Positions 35,816-44,504 of a DNA stretch of 64,000 nt are shown in pieces. The stretch's first letter is position 1. Every line of letters starts with the position of its first letter. A program made the translations under genes and the position numbers. The DNA is from Streptomyces sp. Tu 3180 (GTDB lineage Bacteria; Actinomycetota; Actinomycetes; Streptomycetales; Streptomycetaceae): positions 8,286,001-8,350,000 of the forward strand of contig NZ_WOXS01000002.1 of assembly GCF_009852415.1 (NCBI RefSeq). Direction: 5' to 3'. Below the pieces are notes generated by a model, which saw only the letters and a program-made list of their open reading frames with translations, did not search any database and had not been told where the DNA came from.

Positions 35816-37569
35816 GCGCCGCCCGGCGCGCGGCGGCCGGCACCGCACCGGCCCGGCGCACCCCCGCCACGGGCGGCGAACCGCGGCGCGCCGCCCTGCT
35901 GGAGGCGGCGCTGGGCGACCCCTTCGACCCCGGCAACCCGCACGGACAGCTGGCGCTGCTGCGCGCCGACGACGCCCGCGCGGTGCCCGAGGCCACCGAG
36001 GCCCTGCTCGCCCGGGCCGGCCTCGGCGCCGAGTTCGTCCCGCACGACCTGGGCGGCCGCTTCACCGACCTGGAGCGGCTCGCCCGGGTGCTGCGCCCCG
36101 TCTTCCGCCGCGACCTGGCCCTCGGCTACGGCTTCGGCATCACCTCGCTGTTCGCCGCGTCGTCGGTGTGGACCGCGGGCGACGACGCCCAGCGGCACAC
36201 CGTCGCCCGGGTGCTGCTGGACGGCGGCCGGGTCTCGATCGTGCACCGGCAGGTCGCGCACGCCAACGCCATCCTGCGCAACGAACTGACCGCCACCCCC
36301 GCCCCGCACGGCGGCTTCCTGCTCAACGGCCGCAAGGACGCCGTCATCAACGCCGACCGCGCCGACGCGTTCGTCACCTACGCGCGCACCGGCGCCCAGG
36401 ACGGCCCCCACAGCCACTCGGTGCTGCTGCTCGGCCCCGAGCCCCCCGCCTCCGGACGGGTGCACAGGTCCCGCCGGGTGGAGACCTCCGGGATGCGCGG
36501 CGCCCGCTTCTGCGGCCTGGAACTCACCGACGTCGCCCTGCCCGCCTCGGCCGTCGTCGGCTCGGTGGGCGAGGGCGTCTCCCTGGCCCTGCGCAGCTTC
36601 CAGATCAGCCACTGCCTGGTGCCCGGCACGGTCATCGCCGGCGTGGACGGCGTGCTGCGCCAGGCGGTGCGCGCGGCCACCGAGAACCGGCCCGGCGGCC
36701 GGCCCGCACGGCGCTGGCACCGGGCACTGGCCGGGGTCTTCGCCGACCTGCTCGCCTGCGACGCCATGGCCGTCACCGGCCTGCGCGCCCTGAGCCTGGC
36801 CCCGCACAGCGCGTACGTGCCGGCGGCGGCCGTGAAGTACACCATGCCCGACATCCTGCGCGAGGACCTGGAGGAACTGGCCGCCGTGCTCGGCGCCCGC
36901 GGATACGACCGCGGACCCCTCTACGGCGGCTTCCAGAAACTCGCCCGCGACCTGCCGGTGGCGGGCCTGGGGCACGCCGGCACGGCCGTGTGCCAGGCGG
37001 TGATCGTGCCCCAGCTGCCCGCCCTGGCCCGCACCACCTGGTTCCGCGCCCCCGAACCGCCCGCGCAGCTGTTCGCCCCCGGGGCGCCGCTGCCCGCCTT
37101 CGACCACCGCCGGCTCGCCCACCGCGGCACCGGCGACCTGCTGTCGGCGACGCTGGTGGCGGCCGCCGGACGGCTGGCGGACACGCCCGCCCGCGATCCG
37201 CTGCACACCGCGCTCACCCGTCTGGCGCAGACCTTCGTCGACGAACTGCGGGTGCTGCGCGCCCGGTGCGCGGCCCTGCCCGGCTCGGACGGCACCGCCT
37301 TCGACCCCCAGGCCTGCGTCCTGGCCGACCGCTACGCCCTGGTGCTGGCCGCCGCCGCCTGCCTCGGCGTGTGGGAGAACCAGGCCGGCGACGGCTTCCT
37401 GGCCGACCCCGCCTGGGCGGCGCTCGCGCTCGGCCGCCTGGCCCGCAGACTCGGCGCCCGGGCACCGCAGGTGCCGCCCGAGGCGGAGGCGTCGGTGCTG
37501 GCCGAGGCGCTGGAGCGCTGCCGCGCGGGACGCAGCCTCGACCTGTACGCCACCCGGCTGGCCGGCTGA
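35812..37569 (+). CDS. Acyl-CoA dehydrogenase-like flavoprotein
   Basis: 585 residues, GTG 35812 overlapping the aromatase stop. ACAD fold: N-terminal helical part (EFVPHDLGGRFTDLERLARV), beta domain with VSIVHRQVAHANAILRNELT, GFLLNGRKDAVINADRADAF and RVETSGMRGARFCGLELTDV, then a long C-terminal helical part. About 200 residues longer than ordinary acyl-CoA dehydrogenases, like secondary-metabolism ACADs. The catalytic Glu cannot be assigned by eye. It could desaturate an acyl-CoA or acyl-ACP starter, or oxidise a polyketide ring. It is coupled to the second aromatase rather than to the core operon. Confidence 0.78.
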   Translation: MSAARRAAAGTAPARRTPATGGEPRRAALLEAALGDPFDPGNPHGQLALLRADDARAVPEATEALLARAGLGAEFVPHDLGGRFTDLERLARVLRPVFRRDLALGYGFGITSLFAASSVWTAGDDAQRHTVARVLLDGGRVSIVHRQVAHANAILRNELTATPAPHGGFLLNGRKDAVINADRADAFVTYARTGAQDGPHSHSVLLLGPEPPASGRVHRSRRVETSGMRGARFCGLELTDVALPASAVVGSVGEGVSLALRSFQISHCLVPGTVIAGVDGVLRQAVRAATENRPGGRPARRWHRALAGVFADLLACDAMAVTGLRALSLAPHSAYVPAAAVKYTMPDILREDLEELAAVLGARGYDRGPLYGGFQKLARDLPVAGLGHAGTAVCQAVIVPQLPALARTTWFRAPEPPAQLFAPGAPLPAFDHRRLAHRGTGDLLSATLVAAAGRLADTPARDPLHTALTRLAQTFVDELRVLRARCAALPGSDGTAFDPQACVLADRYALVLAAAACLGVWENQAGDGFLADPAWAALALGRLARRLGARAPQVPPEAEASVLAEALERCRAGRSLDLYATRLAG

Positions 37570-37681
37570 CACCCGCCCGCCCCACCACGCGCCCCCCGCG
37601 CGCCCGGCCCGGCGCCCCGCCGCCCCCGCCACGCATCCCGCCCGCCGGCGCGCCCCGGCAACGACACGCAGGGAGAGGACG

Positions 37682-38503
37682 ATGAACCCGGTCAGATGTG
37701 CCCCGCCCCTCCACGTGCCGCGCCCGGCCGGCCCCTGGCACGGGGTGCGCGAGCACCTGGCGCAGCTCGGCAACGCGCTGGTGTACACGACGTGGACCGA
37801 GTGGCTGCCCAGCGTGCTGACCAACCCCCGGCTGCGGGACCTGCTGGGGGCCGACTGGGGCCGCTACCGCCGTACCCCCGACGCCGCCGTGCGCCACCGG
37901 TTCGCGGCCGCACGGCTGCTGATCAAGTACACGGCCGCCGCGGCCCTGGACTCCCCGCCCGAGTACCTCGACCTGGCCTACCGCCTGGGCGGCAGGCCCT
38001 ACCTGCGCGGCTTCGACCAGATCGAGGTGAGCCTGACCCACACCGGCGACGTGATGGCCGTCGGGCTCAGCCGCACCGGACGGATCGGCGTGGACGTGGA
38101 GTTCGCCGACCGGCTGGTGCGGCTGGACCTGCTGCAGGCCCGCATCCTCACCCCCGCCGAGGCCGAGGAGGCCGCCGCCCTGCCCGAGCACGAGCGGGCC
38201 GCGCACCTGCTGCGGCTGTGGACGCTGAAGGAGGCCTACAGCAAGGCGCTCGGCCAGGGACTGCGGCTCAGCTTCAAGGAGTTCGGCTTCAGCCGCGGCG
38301 GCCGGCTGCGCGCCCCCGACGGAAGCGCGGCCACCCGCGGCGAGTGGGGCTTCGCCACGCACTCGGTGCTGGACCGCTACCTGCTCAGCGTGGCCTGCCA
38401 CGACGCGGGCCTGAGCACCGCGGGCGACACCTCCGTGCAGACCATGCTCGACCGGGGCTTCCTCTCCGCGGTGACCCAGGACACCCCGCAGCCGCCCCGC
38501 TGA
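37682..38503 (+). CDS. 4'-Phosphopantetheinyl transferase, Sfp type
   Basis: 273 residues, ATG 37682 with GGGAGAGG upstream. Sfp/Gsp family motifs: VSLTHTGDVMAVGLSRTGRI, Mg-binding GVDVEFADR (about 136-144) and the WTLKEAYSKALGQGLRLSFK box (about 180-200). It loads the phosphopantetheine arm on carrier-protein serines, most likely Ser43 of the ACP at 47028. A cluster-borne PPTase suggests that the ACP, or another carrier elsewhere, needs a dedicated enzyme. The C-terminal stretch after the KEA box is longer than in Sfp. Confidence 0.9.
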   Translation: MNPVRCAPPLHVPRPAGPWHGVREHLAQLGNALVYTTWTEWLPSVLTNPRLRDLLGADWGRYRRTPDAAVRHRFAAARLLIKYTAAAALDSPPEYLDLAYRLGGRPYLRGFDQIEVSLTHTGDVMAVGLSRTGRIGVDVEFADRLVRLDLLQARILTPAEAEEAAALPEHERAAHLLRLWTLKEAYSKALGQGLRLSFKEFGFSRGGRLRAPDGSAATRGEWGFATHSVLDRYLLSVACHDAGLSTAGDTSVQTMLDRGFLSAVTQDTPQPPR

Positions 38504-38749
38504 ACACCCCGCCGCCCCGCCGCCCCGGCGGGTTCGGGTGCGGGCGGCCGCGGAGCGCGCCCGTCCGGGCGCGCTCCAGCCGTCCTGCGGCGGAGGTGAA
38601 GCCGCGTCAGGACGGTGTCAGCCCCATGGCGGGCCCCTCCTGCACGATGTGCCCGGCAGCGGCGCGCCCGCCGGGCGCGCGCTGCACGGGACCGCGGCGA
38701 CCCGCGGCCCGTCCGGCAGCAGACGAGCGGATCCACCAGGAGGGCGCCG

Positions 38750-40294
38750 ATGGCCAGGCCGAGCCGCCCGCGCCGCCGGCGGGGGGCCGACCGGCGGACG
38801 GCCCGCGCCGCGTCGGGGCGCGCGCCGCGGCCGGCCGTGCCGGTGACCGTCCAGCAGTACGGCGTGCTGCTGGACTCCCTCGCGCACCGGCACACCGGCC
38901 GGCACATCGAGCAGGTGTCGTGGGACTGGCGCGGCCCGCTGGACACCGAACGCTTCACCTGCGCCTGGCAGTCCGTCATGGACCGCGAGGCGGTGCTGCG
39001 GGCCGCCGTCGACTGGCAGGACGACCCCCGCGCCCGGCCGCCCGGCCCGCGCATCGTGCTGCACGACCACGCGCGCGCCGACGTGGTGCGCCACCGCGCG
39101 GGCACCGTCGGCTGGGAGGAACTGCTCGAACGCGACCGGCTGCGCGGCTTCGACCTGCGCCGCCCCGCCCCGCTGCGCCTGACCCTCTTCGACCTGCCCG
39201 GCCAGGACACCGCCCGCCCGGGCGGCGCGCCGGCCACGCGGGTGCTGCTCACCTTCCACCACGCGCTGCTGGACGCCTGGAGCGCGTACGTGCTGCTGGA
39301 CGAGTTCGGCCGCGCCTACCTCGCCGGCGGGGTGCTGCCCGGCGGGGAACGCCGGCCCGACATCCGCGACCGGGCCCGCTGGCTGGAGCGCCAGGACCCG
39401 GCCGCCGCCCGGGACTTCTTCACCCGCACGGCGCCGCCGGAACCCCCCGTGCTGCTGCCCGCCCTGCCCGGCCCCGGGACCGGGCAGAGCGGCTGCGGCC
39501 GGGCCGAGGCCCGCCTGAGCGCCGCCGAGGCCGCCCGGCTGCACCGCTGGGCCGGCGCCCGGGCGGTGCCCGACTCCGGCGTGCTGCACGCGGTGTGGGC
39601 CCTGCTGCTGTACCGGGCGGCCGGCACCGACGGACCGGCGACGGTCGGCTTCGGCGTCACCGCCTCCGGGCGGGGCATCGCCCTGGACGCCGTCGAGCGG
39701 CTGGTGGGGCCGATGCGCACCCACCTGCCGGTGACCGTGCGGGTCGACCCCGCCCACCGGCTGGAGCAGCTGCTGTCCGCGCTGCGCGACCGGGCGCTGG
39801 ACATGGCCGCCTACGAGTGGGCCTGCGCCGGGCAGGCCCGGCAGTGGGCCGGCCGCACGGCCGGCCCCGCACTGCTGGACAGCCTGGTGTCCCTCGAGAC
39901 CGTCCCGGGCCGGCCGGCCGCGCTGCGCGCCGGGCTGTCGGCCGCCGGCATCCGCTTCGAGCGGCTGCGCGCCAGCGGCGCGCACACCCTCTTCCCCGTC
40001 GCCCTGCTCGCCCACCACCTCGCCGACGGCTCGCTGGCCCTGGCCGCCCTGCACGACCGGGCCCGGCTCGCCGACGCCGACGCGGCCCGGCTCGTGGCCC
40101 ACTGCGCCCGCCTGCTGCGCCACCTGCCCGGCACCGGGCCCGGCGCCACCGTCGCCGACGCGCTGGCCGTCCTCGGCGCCGAGCCCGTGCCGCGCGCGGC
40201 ACGGGCTCGGCGCCGCGAACGGCCCGCCCGGTGGCTCCGCCCGCACTCCACGCACGGCCCGCCCGGCGTCCAGGCGCCCCCGAGCGAACGTTGA
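38750..40294 (+). CDS. Free-standing condensation-domain-type acyltransferase
   Basis: 514 residues, ATG 38750 with AGGAGGG. After an Arg-rich start, the condensation-domain N-lobe reads VTVQQYGVLLDSLAHRHTGR, with the catalytic motif LLTFHHALLDAWSAYVLLDE, i.e. HHxxxDxWS as in NRPS C domains and PapA-type acyltransferases. C-lobe landmarks: VLHAVWALLLYRAAGTDGPA, VGFGVTASGRG and LVGPMRTHLPVTVRV. No adenylation or carrier domain is attached and no NRPS is near. It may acylate a hydroxyl or amine of the polyketide, or join an acyl carrier-bound chain to it. A 45-residue peptide gene follows 33 bp downstream. Confidence 0.85.
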   Translation: MARPSRPRRRRGADRRTARAASGRAPRPAVPVTVQQYGVLLDSLAHRHTGRHIEQVSWDWRGPLDTERFTCAWQSVMDREAVLRAAVDWQDDPRARPPGPRIVLHDHARADVVRHRAGTVGWEELLERDRLRGFDLRRPAPLRLTLFDLPGQDTARPGGAPATRVLLTFHHALLDAWSAYVLLDEFGRAYLAGGVLPGGERRPDIRDRARWLERQDPAAARDFFTRTAPPEPPVLLPALPGPGTGQSGCGRAEARLSAAEAARLHRWAGARAVPDSGVLHAVWALLLYRAAGTDGPATVGFGVTASGRGIALDAVERLVGPMRTHLPVTVRVDPAHRLEQLLSALRDRALDMAAYEWACAGQARQWAGRTAGPALLDSLVSLETVPGRPAALRAGLSAAGIRFERLRASGAHTLFPVALLAHHLADGSLALAALHDRARLADADAARLVAHCARLLRHLPGTGPGATVADALAVLGAEPVPRAARARRRERPARWLRPHSTHGPPGVQAPPSER

Positions 40295-40327
40295 CACCCT
40301 GGGGCGATCGACGCCAAGGAGGTGCCC

Positions 40328-40465
40328 ATGAACGACGGCGACCACAGGACCCCGGACAGCGACGCGGCCGGATCCGGGCCGGCGGCGGTGATCTGCGCGC
40401 CACCGCTGCGGCTGGCCGGCGTGGACGACGACGAGGAGACGACGATCGTCCGCGGCATCGACTGA
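40328..40465 (+). CDS. 45-residue acidic peptide, unknown
   Basis: Small gene with a very strong ribosome site (AAGGAGGTG) 3 bases before ATG 40328. The product starts MNDGDHRTPDSDAAGSGPAA, has a central VICAPPLRLAGV and ends DDDEETTIVRGID. It is strongly acidic and contains one Cys. No carrier, leader or toxin family is recognised; the layout (variable hydrophilic N-part, short C-terminal core) could fit a peptide precursor or a small accessory protein. It lies 33 bp after the condensation-type gene and is probably co-transcribed with it. Confidence 0.6.
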   Translation: MNDGDHRTPDSDAAGSGPAAVICAPPLRLAGVDDDEETTIVRGID

Positions 40466-40583
40466 CCCCCCGGCCGCCCCCACCCCCCACCGCCCGGCCG
40501 GCGCCCGCCGGGCGCCCGCCGGGCCCGCGGGCCGCCCCCCGGCCCCCGCCCCCCTTCTTCCAGGACGTAAGGACGCAACGACG

Positions 40584-41003
40584 ATGCCCCTGCCCCAGCC
40601 GCGCCCGGCCGCCGTGGCGGTGTCCGCCTCCCTGGAGGCGTTCCTCGCCGACCCCCGGCACGTCGCCGCCTTCACCACGATCCGGCCCGACGGGTCACCG
40701 CACGTGGCGCCGGTGCGGTTCACCTGGGACGCCTCCTGCGGCCTCGCCCGGGTGATGACGGTCGCCTCCTCGCGCAAGGCCCGCAACCTGCTGGCCGCGC
40801 CCGGCAGCCGGGTGGCGCTGTGCCAGGTGGACGGGTTCGCCTGGGCCACGCTGGAGGGCACCGCCACCGTCGTGCGCGACCCGCAGCGGGTGGCGCACGG
40901 CGCCCGGCTGTACGCCCGGCGGTACTGGTCCGCGCCGCCCGCCCCGCCCGGCCGCGTGGTCATCGAGATCGCTGTGGACCGGGTGCTCAGCCTCAACACA
41001 TGA
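40584..41003 (+). CDS. PNPOx-like flavin/F420-binding split-barrel protein
   Basis: 139 residues, ATG 40584. The pyridoxamine-5'-phosphate-oxidase-like split barrel of the actinobacterial F420 or FMN type: FLADPRHVAAFTTIRPDGSP followed by HVAPVRFTWD, SSRKARNLLAAPGSRVALCQ and VDGFAWATLEGTATVV. Members reduce enones or quinones using F420H2 or bind flavin. Fifth gene in a rightward run starting with the second aromatase; a reductive tailoring step on the aromatic product is plausible. A strong bidirectional terminator follows directly. Confidence 0.8.
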   Translation: MPLPQPRPAAVAVSASLEAFLADPRHVAAFTTIRPDGSPHVAPVRFTWDASCGLARVMTVASSRKARNLLAAPGSRVALCQVDGFAWATLEGTATVVRDPQRVAHGARLYARRYWSAPPAPPGRVVIEIAVDRVLSLNT

Positions 41004-41004
41004 G

Positions 41005-41048
41005 CGCCGGCCGTCCCGCCCGGACATCCGGGCGGGACGGCCGGCGCC
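41005..41048. terminator. Bidirectional terminator
   Basis: Perfect 21-bp inverted repeat (GCGCCGGCCGTCCCGCCCGG A at 41005-41025, complement at 41028-41048) with a 2-base loop, exactly between the ends of two converging genes (41003 and 41055). Confidence 0.85.
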
Positions 41049-41054
41049 CGGCCC

Positions 41055-41552
41055 TCACGCCGCCGGCGCGGGGGAGCCGTCCGCCCACAGCAGCCGGAAG
41101 GACAGCTGCGACAGCCGCCAGCCCGATCCGGTGCGCCGGGCCCGGCCCGTGACGAACGTGCCGGTGGCGAACAGCGGGGCCAGCCCGCCCCGCGGAGGGA
41201 CGTGGCGCGCGTGGTGCACGTGCGTGGAGATCAGGTTGGCGCGCAGCGTGGCCCGGTCGCCGTCCACCACCACCACCGGCGCGGACCCCAGGTGCTGGGT
41301 GGCCGCGAACGCCGACAGCGCCGCGCTGTGGTACGCGGCCATGCCGGCGCGCCCCTGGTGCCGGCTCATCGGGAAGGCGACGACCGCGTCCTCGGTGAAC
41401 AGGCCGGCCGCCCAGGCGTCGTCGAGCGTGTCGTCGGCGTCGTCGAGCGAGACGAGATAGCGGTTCAGCAACGCCGCGACGAGCGCGCAGGACTCCTGCG
41501 AGGAACGCGCCGAACTGGTTGCGGATTCATCAATGCTGCGGGTGTAGGTCAT
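41055..41552 (-). CDS. SnoaL-like / NTF2-fold protein
   Basis: 165 residues, ATG 41552 (a start at 41567 is possible). NTF2-like alpha+beta barrel: LVAALLNRYLVSLDDADDTL, DAWAAGLFTEDAVVAFPMSR, RATLRANLISTHVHHARHVP and GTFVTGRARRTGSGWRLSQL. SnoaL_4-type proteins act as cyclases, hydroxylases or dehydratases in aromatic polyketide and steroid pathways. Several His residues (THVHHARH) line the region equivalent to the active site. It diverges from the core operon with a shared promoter region. Function in ring modification is inferred. Confidence 0.78.
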   Translation of the reverse strand: MTYTRSIDESATSSARSSQESCALVAALLNRYLVSLDDADDTLDDAWAAGLFTEDAVVAFPMSRHQGRAGMAAYHSAALSAFAATQHLGSAPVVVVDGDRATLRANLISTHVHHARHVPPRGGLAPLFATGTFVTGRARRTGSGWRLSQLSFRLLWADGSPAPAA

Positions 41553-41612
41553 ACCTGAGAATTCCATCCTCCGCCCCCCGCCCGGCAACCTTCCTGACAA
41601 AGATCTGACATT

Positions 41613-41645
41613 GCCGAAGTTTCTCTGGCATTCGCGGCCGAAGTT
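41613..41645 (+). promoter_or_regulatory. Direct repeats before core operon, possible SARP site
   Basis: GCCGAAGTT occurs exactly at 41613-41621 and 41637-41645, 24 bp apart, in an A/T-richer intergenic stretch (41585-41670) about 75-105 bp before the first core gene. SARPs bind short direct repeats spaced by about two helical turns, so these are candidate binding sites; the spacing is slightly longer than the usual 22 bp. Confidence 0.45.
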
Positions 41646-41718
41646 CTGTACCGGCGGCTATTTACCGCCGTCCGCGGCCCTCGCAATACTGGCCGGACAC
41701 CAGTGGGAAGAGGGGCAA

Positions 41719-43188
41719 ATGAACGACTTCGACGCTGACGTCATCGTGGTGGGAGCCGGCCCCACCGGACTTATGCTTGCGGGTGAATTGAGACTCAACG
41801 GAGTCTCGGTCACCGTGCTCGACAAACTGAGCGAGCCCATGCGGCAGTCCCGGGCTCTGGGATTCTCGGCACGGACCATCGAGGAATTCGCCCAGCGGGG
41901 CCTGATGGACCGCTTCGGCGAGGTCGGCGTCATTCCCGTCGGCCACTTCGGCGGGGTGGGCCTGGACTACCAGGTCATCGAGGGCGGCTCCTTCGGCGCC
42001 CGCGGCATCCCGCAGGCCCGCACCGAGGCGGTCCTCGGCGGCTGGGCGCAGGAGCTGGGCGCCCGGGTGCGCCGCGGGACCGAGGTCACCGGCCTGGAGC
42101 CGGCCGACGACGCGGTGACCGTCACCGCCCGCACCGCGGACGGCGACCTGCGGCTGCGCGCCCGCTACGTGGTGGGCTGCGACGGCGCCCGCAGCGCCGT
42201 GCGCACCCTGGCGGGGATCGACTTCCCCGGCACCGAGCCGACCATCGAGCTGCGCTTCGCCGACGTGGCCGGCGTCCGGCTGCGCCCGCGCTTCAGCGGC
42301 GAGCGGGTCGCGGACGGCATGGTCATGGTGATGCCGCTCGGCCCGGACCGCAGCCGCGTCATCTACTTCGACCGCACCGAGCCGCTGCGCACCGGCCCGG
42401 ACCCGATCACCTTCGAGGAGGTCGCCCGGACCTTCGAGCGGCTGTCCGGCGAGGACATCAGCGGCGCCACCCCGCTGTGGGTCAGCTCCACCACCGACGT
42501 CAGCCGCCAGGCCGTCACCTACCGCAAGGGCCGCGTCCTGCTGGCCGGCGACGCCGCCCACATCCACCTGCCGATCGGGGCGCAGGGCATGAGCGCGGGC
42601 GTGCAGGACGCCGTCAACCTGGGCTGGAAGCTGGCCCTGGCAGTCAAGGGACAGGCGCCCGAGGACCTGCTCGACACCTACCACAGCGAGCGCCACCCGG
42701 TCGCCGCCCGCATCCTGACCAACACCCTGGCCCAGCGCACCCTCTACCTCGGCGGCGACGAGATCGCCCCGCTGCGTGAGGTGTTCGCCGAGCTCGTCGA
42801 GGGCTACGAGTCCGTGCGGCGCCTGCTGGCGGGCATGGTCACCGGCCTGGACATCCGCCACGACGTCGGCGAGGGCGACCACCCGCTGCTCGGCCGGCGC
42901 CTGCCGGAGCGGGAACTGGTCGTGGACGGCGAGAAGATCTCCAGCTTCACCCTCCAGCACACCGGCCGCCCGCTGCTGCTCGAACTCGGCGGCGACCACG
43001 GGCTGCGCGCGGCGGCCGCGGGCTGGGCCGACCGGGTCGAGACGGTGGCCGCCGACTTCGACTGCGAGGCCCCCCTCGACGGCATCCTCGTCCGCCCCGA
43101 CGGCTACGTCGCCTGGGTCGCGCCCACCGGGGCCGGCGCCGACGGCCTGGCCGCCGCCCTCACCCGCTGGTTCGGCCCCGCCGCCTGA
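41719..43188 (+). CDS. alpK: FAD-dependent aromatic hydroxylase (AlpK-like)
   Basis: 489 residues, ATG 41719 after GAAGAGGGG. Class A flavoprotein monooxygenase (PHBH fold): dinucleotide motif VIVVGAGPTGLMLAGELRLN, the DG motif YVVGCDGARSAVRTLAGIDF, and the second FAD motif VLLAGDAAHIHLPIGAQGMS with AGVQDAVNLGWKLALAV. The C-terminal thioredoxin-like domain (about 390-489) matches the PgaE/RdmE subfamily that hydroxylates angucyclines. First gene of the core operon. In kinamycin biosynthesis AlpK acts with AlpJ in B-ring opening and contraction; the neighbouring ABM gene supports the same pair here. Confidence 0.88.
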   Translation: MNDFDADVIVVGAGPTGLMLAGELRLNGVSVTVLDKLSEPMRQSRALGFSARTIEEFAQRGLMDRFGEVGVIPVGHFGGVGLDYQVIEGGSFGARGIPQARTEAVLGGWAQELGARVRRGTEVTGLEPADDAVTVTARTADGDLRLRARYVVGCDGARSAVRTLAGIDFPGTEPTIELRFADVAGVRLRPRFSGERVADGMVMVMPLGPDRSRVIYFDRTEPLRTGPDPITFEEVARTFERLSGEDISGATPLWVSSTTDVSRQAVTYRKGRVLLAGDAAHIHLPIGAQGMSAGVQDAVNLGWKLALAVKGQAPEDLLDTYHSERHPVAARILTNTLAQRTLYLGGDEIAPLREVFAELVEGYESVRRLLAGMVTGLDIRHDVGEGDHPLLGRRLPERELVVDGEKISSFTLQHTGRPLLLELGGDHGLRAAAAGWADRVETVAADFDCEAPLDGILVRPDGYVAWVAPTGAGADGLAAALTRWFGPAA

Positions 43189-43240
43189 ACCCCCGTCCCC
43201 CAAGCCGTCGTTCCACCGTCACAGGAAGCGAAGGAAACCC

Positions 43241-43939
43241 ATGCCCACCGTCTCCGTCGAGGACAACCACCTCACCGTCCTCAACCTGTTCACCACCGAC
43301 GCGCCCGAGAAGCAGGAATCGCTCGTCCAGGAGATGACGAAGATCGTCAACGCGGCGGCGTACGAGGGCTGGATGTCCAGCACCGTGCACGCGGGCGTCG
43401 ACAGCCCCGGCACCGCCAACTTCATCCAGTGGCGCAGCGGCGAGGACCTCGAAAAGCGCTACCAGGGCGAGGAGTTCAAGCACCGCACCCTGCCGGTCTT
43501 CGGCGAGATCACCACCTCCATCCGGCTGCTGCAGAACGAGATCGCCTACACCCTGACCGCCGACGGCCCCGGCAGCCAGGTGACGATCTGCCCGCACCGC
43601 GGCAACTACACCGTCATCGCCGTGCACAAGGTCCAGCCCGGCGACCAGGACGAGCTGATCGACGCCCTCGGCCCCGGCCAGGCGGGCATCGTCGACGCCC
43701 CCGGCTTCCGCGGGCACGTCGTCCTCAGGGGCCTGCGCGCCCGCGGCCTGGAGGGCTCCTTCGTCGTCTCCTACGCGCAGTGGGAGAGCAAGGAGGCCTA
43801 CGACGCCCACCGGGACCTGCCGGAGGAGCAGTGGCCGGAGGGCCGCCGCAAGGCCCACGCCCGCATCAGCGCCGTCACCACCGAGGTCGACGTCAACACC
43901 TACCAGGTCGTGCTCACCCGCTCCGCCGACGACGCGTGA
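43241..43939 (+). CDS. alpJ: Double ABM-domain oxygenase (AlpJ/JadG-type candidate)
   Basis: 232 residues, ATG 43241 with GGAAGCGAAGGA. Two ferredoxin-like ABM modules: first about 1-105 (LTVLNLFTTDAPEKQESLVQ, GWMSSTVHAGVDSPGTANFI), second about 115-228 (NYTVIAVHKVQPGDQDELID, APGFRGHVVLRGLRARG, SFVVSYAQWESKEAYDAHRD). ABM proteins oxidise polycyclic phenols without a bound cofactor or with reduced flavin. AlpJ, JadG and GilOII catalyse B-ring cleavage of angucyclines; this gene holds the matching place beside the AlpK-like hydroxylase. Assignment to ring cleavage is by context. Confidence 0.8.
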   Translation: MPTVSVEDNHLTVLNLFTTDAPEKQESLVQEMTKIVNAAAYEGWMSSTVHAGVDSPGTANFIQWRSGEDLEKRYQGEEFKHRTLPVFGEITTSIRLLQNEIAYTLTADGPGSQVTICPHRGNYTVIAVHKVQPGDQDELIDALGPGQAGIVDAPGFRGHVVLRGLRARGLEGSFVVSYAQWESKEAYDAHRDLPEEQWPEGRRKAHARISAVTTEVDVNTYQVVLTRSADDA

Positions 43940-43979
43940 GGCGGCGTGCCGCCCGCCGGCACGCCCCGCCGCCCGCCCG

Positions 43980-44011
43980 ACGCCCGGCCCTTTATTCGCG
44001 GGGCCGGGCGT
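43980..44011 (+). terminator. Hairpin inside core operon
   Basis: 11-bp inverted repeat ACGCCCGGCCC / GGGCCGGGCGT with a 10-base loop, 40 bp after the ABM gene and 163 bp before the cyclase gene. The 235-bp gap is the largest in the operon; the hairpin may end or attenuate the first two-gene transcript, with a new promoter before the cyclase. Confidence 0.5.
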
Positions 44012-44174
44012 CCGGCCGCACGACCGGCCGCCCGTGCGCGCGGCTCAGGCCCGCCTCAGGCGCCCCACCGGCCGGGCCCGACCACCGGGCCGCACCGTCG
44101 AAGGCGACGGGGACCGGCCCCGGGCCGGCCGCTTCGCGCACCCTCCCATGCAACCGCCGAGGAGCTGAACCACT

Positions 44175-44504
44175 ATGCACAGCACGCTGATTGTCGCCCG
44201 GATGGCCGCGGCCTCGAGCAACGACGTGGCGCGGCTGTTCGCCGACTTCGACGCGACGGACATGCCCCACCGCATGGGAACGCGGCGCCGCCAGCTGTTC
44301 TCCTACCGGGGCCTGTACTTCCACCTGCAGGACTTCGACGAGGACAACGGCGGCGAGCTGATCGAGGCCGCCAAGACCGACCCGCGCTTCCAGCGGATCA
44401 GCGAGGACCTCAAGCCCTTCATCGACGCCTACGACCCCACGACCTGGCGCTCGCCGGCCGACGCCATGGCCAGCCGGTTCTACACCTGGGAGGCGTCCGC
44501 GTGA
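44175..44504 (+). CDS. alpI: Angucycline polyketide cyclase (JadI/LanF/UrdF type)
   Basis: 109 residues, ATG 44175 with GGAGCTGAACC upstream. Near-canonical TcmI-superfamily cyclase: MHSTLIVARMAAASSNDVAR, LFADFDATDMPHRMGTRRRQ, LFSYRGLYFHLQDFDEDNGG and DPTTWRSPADAMASRFYTWE. This small dimeric fold closes the later rings of the angular benz[a]anthracene skeleton, so it is diagnostic for angucycline-type chemistry rather than linear anthracyclines. Its stop overlaps the GTG of KS-alpha (GTGA). Confidence 0.92.
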   Translation: MHSTLIVARMAAASSNDVARLFADFDATDMPHRMGTRRRQLFSYRGLYFHLQDFDEDNGGELIEAAKTDPRFQRISEDLKPFIDAYDPTTWRSPADAMASRFYTWEASA

